From NCBI RefSeq assembly GCF_013372625.1, contig NZ_JABXFD010000326.1:1-42098 (forward strand): a stretch of 42,098 nucleotides of DNA, in the 5' to 3' direction. Of this stretch, positions 40,137 to 42,098 are shown one piece after another. The notes under the pieces were generated by a model. That model was not told where the DNA came from. It ran no database searches and was given only the letters and a program-made list of their open reading frames with translations. Positions within the stretch are counted from its first letter, which is position 1; each line of letters begins with the position of its first letter. Origin of the DNA: Actinomadura sp. BRA 177. Lineage in GTDB: Bacteria > Actinomycetota > Actinomycetes > Streptosporangiales > Streptosporangiaceae. Position numbers and translations under genes: made by a program.

Positions 40137-41233
40137 TCCTTGTCCTTGGTCGCGAGAACGTCCATGAGCTGCCTGCCCTCTTCCGGGGAGCGTCCGGGGC
40201 CCGTGAGCAGATCGGCGGCCCCCTGGCCGGGGCTGACGTGACGGAGTCGGTCGCGCACGATGGATTCGCGGTAGACGACCTGGTCGAACGGTTCGATGAG
40301 CAGCACGTTGGAGCCGCGGTCCGTCGGCCGCAACTTCAGCTCCTGCTGGGCGGTCACGGCATCGTCGACGAACACCGCGAGCAGCGCAAGAGGCGCCACG
40401 GCGGCGGCGTCCGGAGGCAGGTGCGCACGTAGTGCCGCCGCTCCGGTCAGCGCGTACAGCCGTCGGTAGTCCGCAAGGTCCCGGAGTACCCGGTCGATGC
40501 CTCTGGGCGCAAGTACCGGAACGGCGTTATTGGTGGTCGTCAGCCCGTAGTCCTGTGCCCACCGGTGCACGAGCGACCGCTTGCTCACCGCAACCACCGC
40601 GCCTTCTCTGCTCCGCTCGATCAGGTCCTCGCGGACGAGGAGTTCAAGCACCCGCGAGCCGGTCGCCGCGCTGACCTCCGCTCGTGCGGCCAGCTCCCGC
40701 ACTCCGATGGGAACGCGGTCATCAAGCAGCGAGCGAACGATACGTGCCGCTCCTCGACCTCGCAGGGATCGCAGCCGCCGGTCCTTTGTGTCGCTGTACG
40801 GATCGCGGTCGGCTCCCCGGCGTTCCACGAACAGGCCTGGCCGGTCCAGCCGAACCCGCATGTTGCCGGTGGAGTCATACCACCCCGCTCCGGCATCGGC
40901 GAGCAGCTCGCGAGCGCGCGGGGACAGGTACGGGGCCGCCACCAGACGTCCTTGGCCACCTGCTCCCGGGGCGTCGATCTGCACGTGTCGGTCGAGTTGA
41001 CGGAGAACCGCAGGAACGTCCCGAGGCTCCACGTTCAGCTTGGTCTCTACGAGGATCTGACCACCTGCCCGGTCCGGGGCTCGGACCTCAAGTAGCAGGT
41101 CCACACGCACAGGCCCCCTTCCCTTCGGCTCACGCACCACCCCCAAGTCCCACCCCGGCGGCAACACGGAACGAAGCTCCCGCTCAAGGGCGTGCAGAAG
41201 CGCCGTTCCGCTAAGTGGCCTGTTCCGCCTCAT
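40124..41233 (-). CDS. wHTH regulator with PD-(D/E)xK-like N-terminal domain (AbiEi-like partner)
   Basis: A 369-residue protein. The N-terminal part shows VRVDLLLEV (Asp45) and ILVETKLN (Glu63, Lys65), the D...ExK pattern of nuclease-fold domains, although catalytic activity is uncertain. Residues 150-215 form a winged HTH (ARIVRSLLDDRVPIGVRELA, then SAATGSRVLELLVREDLIER). The C-terminal domain resembles the AbiEi antitoxin C-terminal region by its place beside the transferase. ATG 41233 is covered by GCGGAACA/TGTTCCGC operator repeats. TAGGCT lies seven bases upstream, so it is probably leaderless. It likely represses its own operon. Confidence 0.65.
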   Translation of the reverse strand: MRRNRPLSGTALLHALERELRSVLPPGWDLGVVREPKGRGPVRVDLLLEVRAPDRAGGQILVETKLNVEPRDVPAVLRQLDRHVQIDAPGAGGQGRLVAAPYLSPRARELLADAGAGWYDSTGNMRVRLDRPGLFVERRGADRDPYSDTKDRRLRSLRGRGAARIVRSLLDDRVPIGVRELAARAEVSAATGSRVLELLVREDLIERSREGAVVAVSKRSLVHRWAQDYGLTTTNNAVPVLAPRGIDRVLRDLADYRRLYALTGAAALRAHLPPDAAAVAPLALLAVFVDDAVTAQQELKLRPTDRGSNVLLIEPFDQVVYRESIVRDRLRHVSPGQGAADLLTGPGRSPEEGRQLMDVLATKDKEWAQ

Positions 41234-41258
41234 GCGGAACAGCCTACAATGCGGAACA
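41221..41258. promoter_or_regulatory. Operator repeats over the AbiE-like operon start
   Basis: TGTTCCGC (41221-41228) faces GCGGAACA (41234-41241), with a second GCGGAACA at 41251-41258. The start codon is 41231-41233 and the -10 box TAGGCT (minus strand) lies between the last two repeats. Confidence 0.6.
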
Positions 41259-41312
41259 TCTCAGGTCCGAGAGTTAACAGGAAGGCCCGCCGACGAGGGC
41301 ACTTCCTCGACG

Positions 41313-41747
41313 CTAACCGTCCCGTGCCTGCCGGAACACATCGGCGATCTCGGAGGGCATCCAATACACCGTCGTTTCGCCCTCCGCTCCCCGCCATCTC
41401 CAGCAGGCTTCGCGTGCAGCCTCCCTACAGTGCCGGCCCGGCCACGTCAGCAGGGCGGCGATGCCGCTCCGCCCACCCTGAAAAGCTATCTTTTGAGCTA
41501 GCTCATCCCACGGGAACTCCCGATCCGGCTCGTCGATCATGACGGAAAAGAGAGCCATGGCGGGTTCACTGAACCTGCCCCAGACGGCTCTGGCGAGGTT
41601 CACATCCGCACCAGCCCACTTGCCTACCTCCCCAGGCATACCGTCCGCATCGGTGTCCGCATCCCCGCCCCCTTCCAACCAGCGCCCGTACATGGAATAG
41701 AAGTCGGCCAGCCGCCCCTCGGGCACCTTCACAGTGACATCGATCAA
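41313..41747 (-). CDS. DUF6416-like protein, 144 residues
   Basis: Reads MIDVTVKVPEGRLADFYSMY, then VWGRFSEPAMALFSVMIDEP and AQKIAFQGGRSGIAALLTWP, ending GETTVYWMPSEIADVFRQAR. This pattern (a short beta strand then a helix, a winged-helix-like middle, YWM near the end) fits proteins annotated DUF6416, recalled without search. The start codon is TTG at 41747, supported by GGGAGG five to six bases upstream. A perfect inverted repeat AAGCTAGC-N4-GCTAGCTT lies 44 bases upstream and may control it. Function unknown; it lies next to the AbiE-like operon on the same strand. Confidence 0.55.
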   Translation of the reverse strand: MIDVTVKVPEGRLADFYSMYGRWLEGGGDADTDADGMPGEVGKWAGADVNLARAVWGRFSEPAMALFSVMIDEPDREFPWDELAQKIAFQGGRSGIAALLTWPGRHCREAAREACWRWRGAEGETTVYWMPSEIADVFRQARDG

Positions 41748-41790
41748 CTACGCCTCCCAGCGGCCGCTCGTTTGACAGCAGTGAAACCAT

Positions 41791-41810
41791 AAGCTAGCTC
41801 TGGCTAGCTT
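41791..41810. promoter_or_regulatory. Perfect inverted repeat upstream of the DUF6416-like gene
   Basis: AAGCTAGC and GCTAGCTT enclose four bases. The dyad is AT-richer than its surroundings and lies upstream of both the leftward gene and the short rightward ORF, so it may be an operator. Confidence 0.5.
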
Positions 41811-41833
41811 ACAAGGGATCTTAGCCATGTGGA

Positions 41834-41923
41834 GTGCCGTTAGAAGAACTGACCCGAACCATCGAGATCATGGACGGCCGCACCGTCTACCGCCTGGTCG
41901 TGTCCATTCACGGGTGTTGCTGA
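41834..41923 (+). pseudogene. Short ORF cut by the right IS66 copy
   Basis: The frame reads PLEELTRTIEIMDGRTVYRL and then enters the IS at 41900, ending at a stop inside it. The protein-like start suggests a gene interrupted by the insertion. No good ribosome-binding site is seen and the rest lies outside the window. Confidence 0.35.
41900..41914. repeat. IS66 terminal inverted repeat (left end)
   Basis: Exact reverse complement of 174-188. Confidence 0.75.
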
Positions 41924-41999
41924 GCTGCGGTGATGGGTGTCGGGTTTTGCCCGCGGCGTCCGAGTTGATCTTGGTGGGTTGATCGTCGATCATCGTCGG

Positions 42000-42098
42000 G
42001 TGTCCCCTGCCGATCAGCCGTCGACCTCGTATGAGGAACTGGCCGGACTGGTGGCCTCGCTGGTGGCCCGGGTGGATGCGCTGGAGGCCGAGAACTCC
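42000..42098 (+). CDS. IS66-family transposase, N-terminal fragment
   Basis: Starts at GTG 42000 and reads SPADQPSTSYEELAGLVASL, then VARVDALEAENS to the window end. The N-terminal coiled coil (ELAGLVASLVARVDALEAEN in pieces) is the usual beginning of IS66 transposases, a leucine-zipper-like oligomerisation helix. The gene continues outside. With the fragment at 1-162 it could be the same gene of two copies of one element. Confidence 0.7.
   Translation, partial: MSPADQPSTSYEELAGLVASLVARVDALEAENS

Larger units (their letters stand above)
41900..42098 (+). mobile_element. Left end of an IS66-family insertion sequence
   Basis: It starts with the terminal repeat GTGTCCATTCACGGG. An 85-bp leader precedes the transposase start. 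It continues past the window edge. Orientation is the same as the copy at 1-188. Confidence 0.75.

Overview
The window is high-GC DNA from a Gram-positive actinomycete, most likely a Streptosporangiales-type organism such as Actinomadura (inference). The basis is GC-rich third codon positions, a mycothiol-dependent enzyme family, DUF5753/DUF397 regulator pairs, an SCO3933-family protein and a pSAM2-like integrative element. Both ends lie inside IS66-family copies that share a 15-bp terminal repeat and orientation. The window is therefore probably one assembly contig broken at repeated insertion sequences, although a very large composite transposon cannot be excluded.

Left part (1-22.9 kb), chromosomal. 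It starts with an ECF41-type sigma factor whose last codons run into the IS end. A close match to an ECF41 promoter lies just upstream of it, and an SRPBCC gene is divergent. A frameshifted quinone oxidoreductase follows. Next come an unknown protein plus an XRE-ImmA/IrrE protease regulator, and a DUF5753 regulator killed by an amber codon. After a tandem-repeat tract there is an MFS transporter diverging from an AlkB-like repair dioxygenase that has a LexA/SOS box in its promoter. A glyoxalase-fold protein overlaps a mycothiol-dependent isomerase. Then comes a two-gene EACC1-caspase conflict module (caspase with an EF-hand loop and membrane-embedded tail), a DUF397/DUF5753 pair, a cNMP-binding/nucleotidyl-cyclase fusion, an orphan histidine kinase, a LysR regulator, a secreted glycerophosphodiesterase, a membrane adenylate cyclase, an amino-acid permease, and tRNA-Asp and tRNA-Phe.

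Middle part (22,865-36,330): a complete-looking 13.5-kb actinomycete integrative and conjugative element (AICE) inserted in the 3' half of tRNA-Phe. It is bounded by 44-bp direct repeats. A leftward operon carries an SCO3933-family protein, a TraB-type FtsK translocase, DUF2637 and small proteins, a RepSA-type HUH initiator, an excisionase and a tyrosine integrase. A divergent GntR (KorSA-like) gene faces it. The rightward cargo has two paralogous fusions of an HTH with a P-loop kinase, one coupled to a guanylate-kinase-like gene. Between them are three coupled small unknown genes. Further right are two lower-GC unknown genes and a roughly 600-bp non-coding stretch with large perfect or near-perfect inverted repeats (candidate origin or transfer locus).

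Right part (36.3-41.9 kb): three unknown genes, an AbiE-like nucleotidyltransferase/regulator pair with operator repeats over its start codon, a DUF6416-like gene with a TTG start, and a short ORF cut by the right IS66 copy.

Several genes have a TANNNT -10 box only 6-8 bases before the start codon, which suggests leaderless transcripts. The strongest candidates for an under-described system are the EACC1-caspase module, the duplicated HTH-kinase cassette of the AICE, and the AICE's structured non-coding region.
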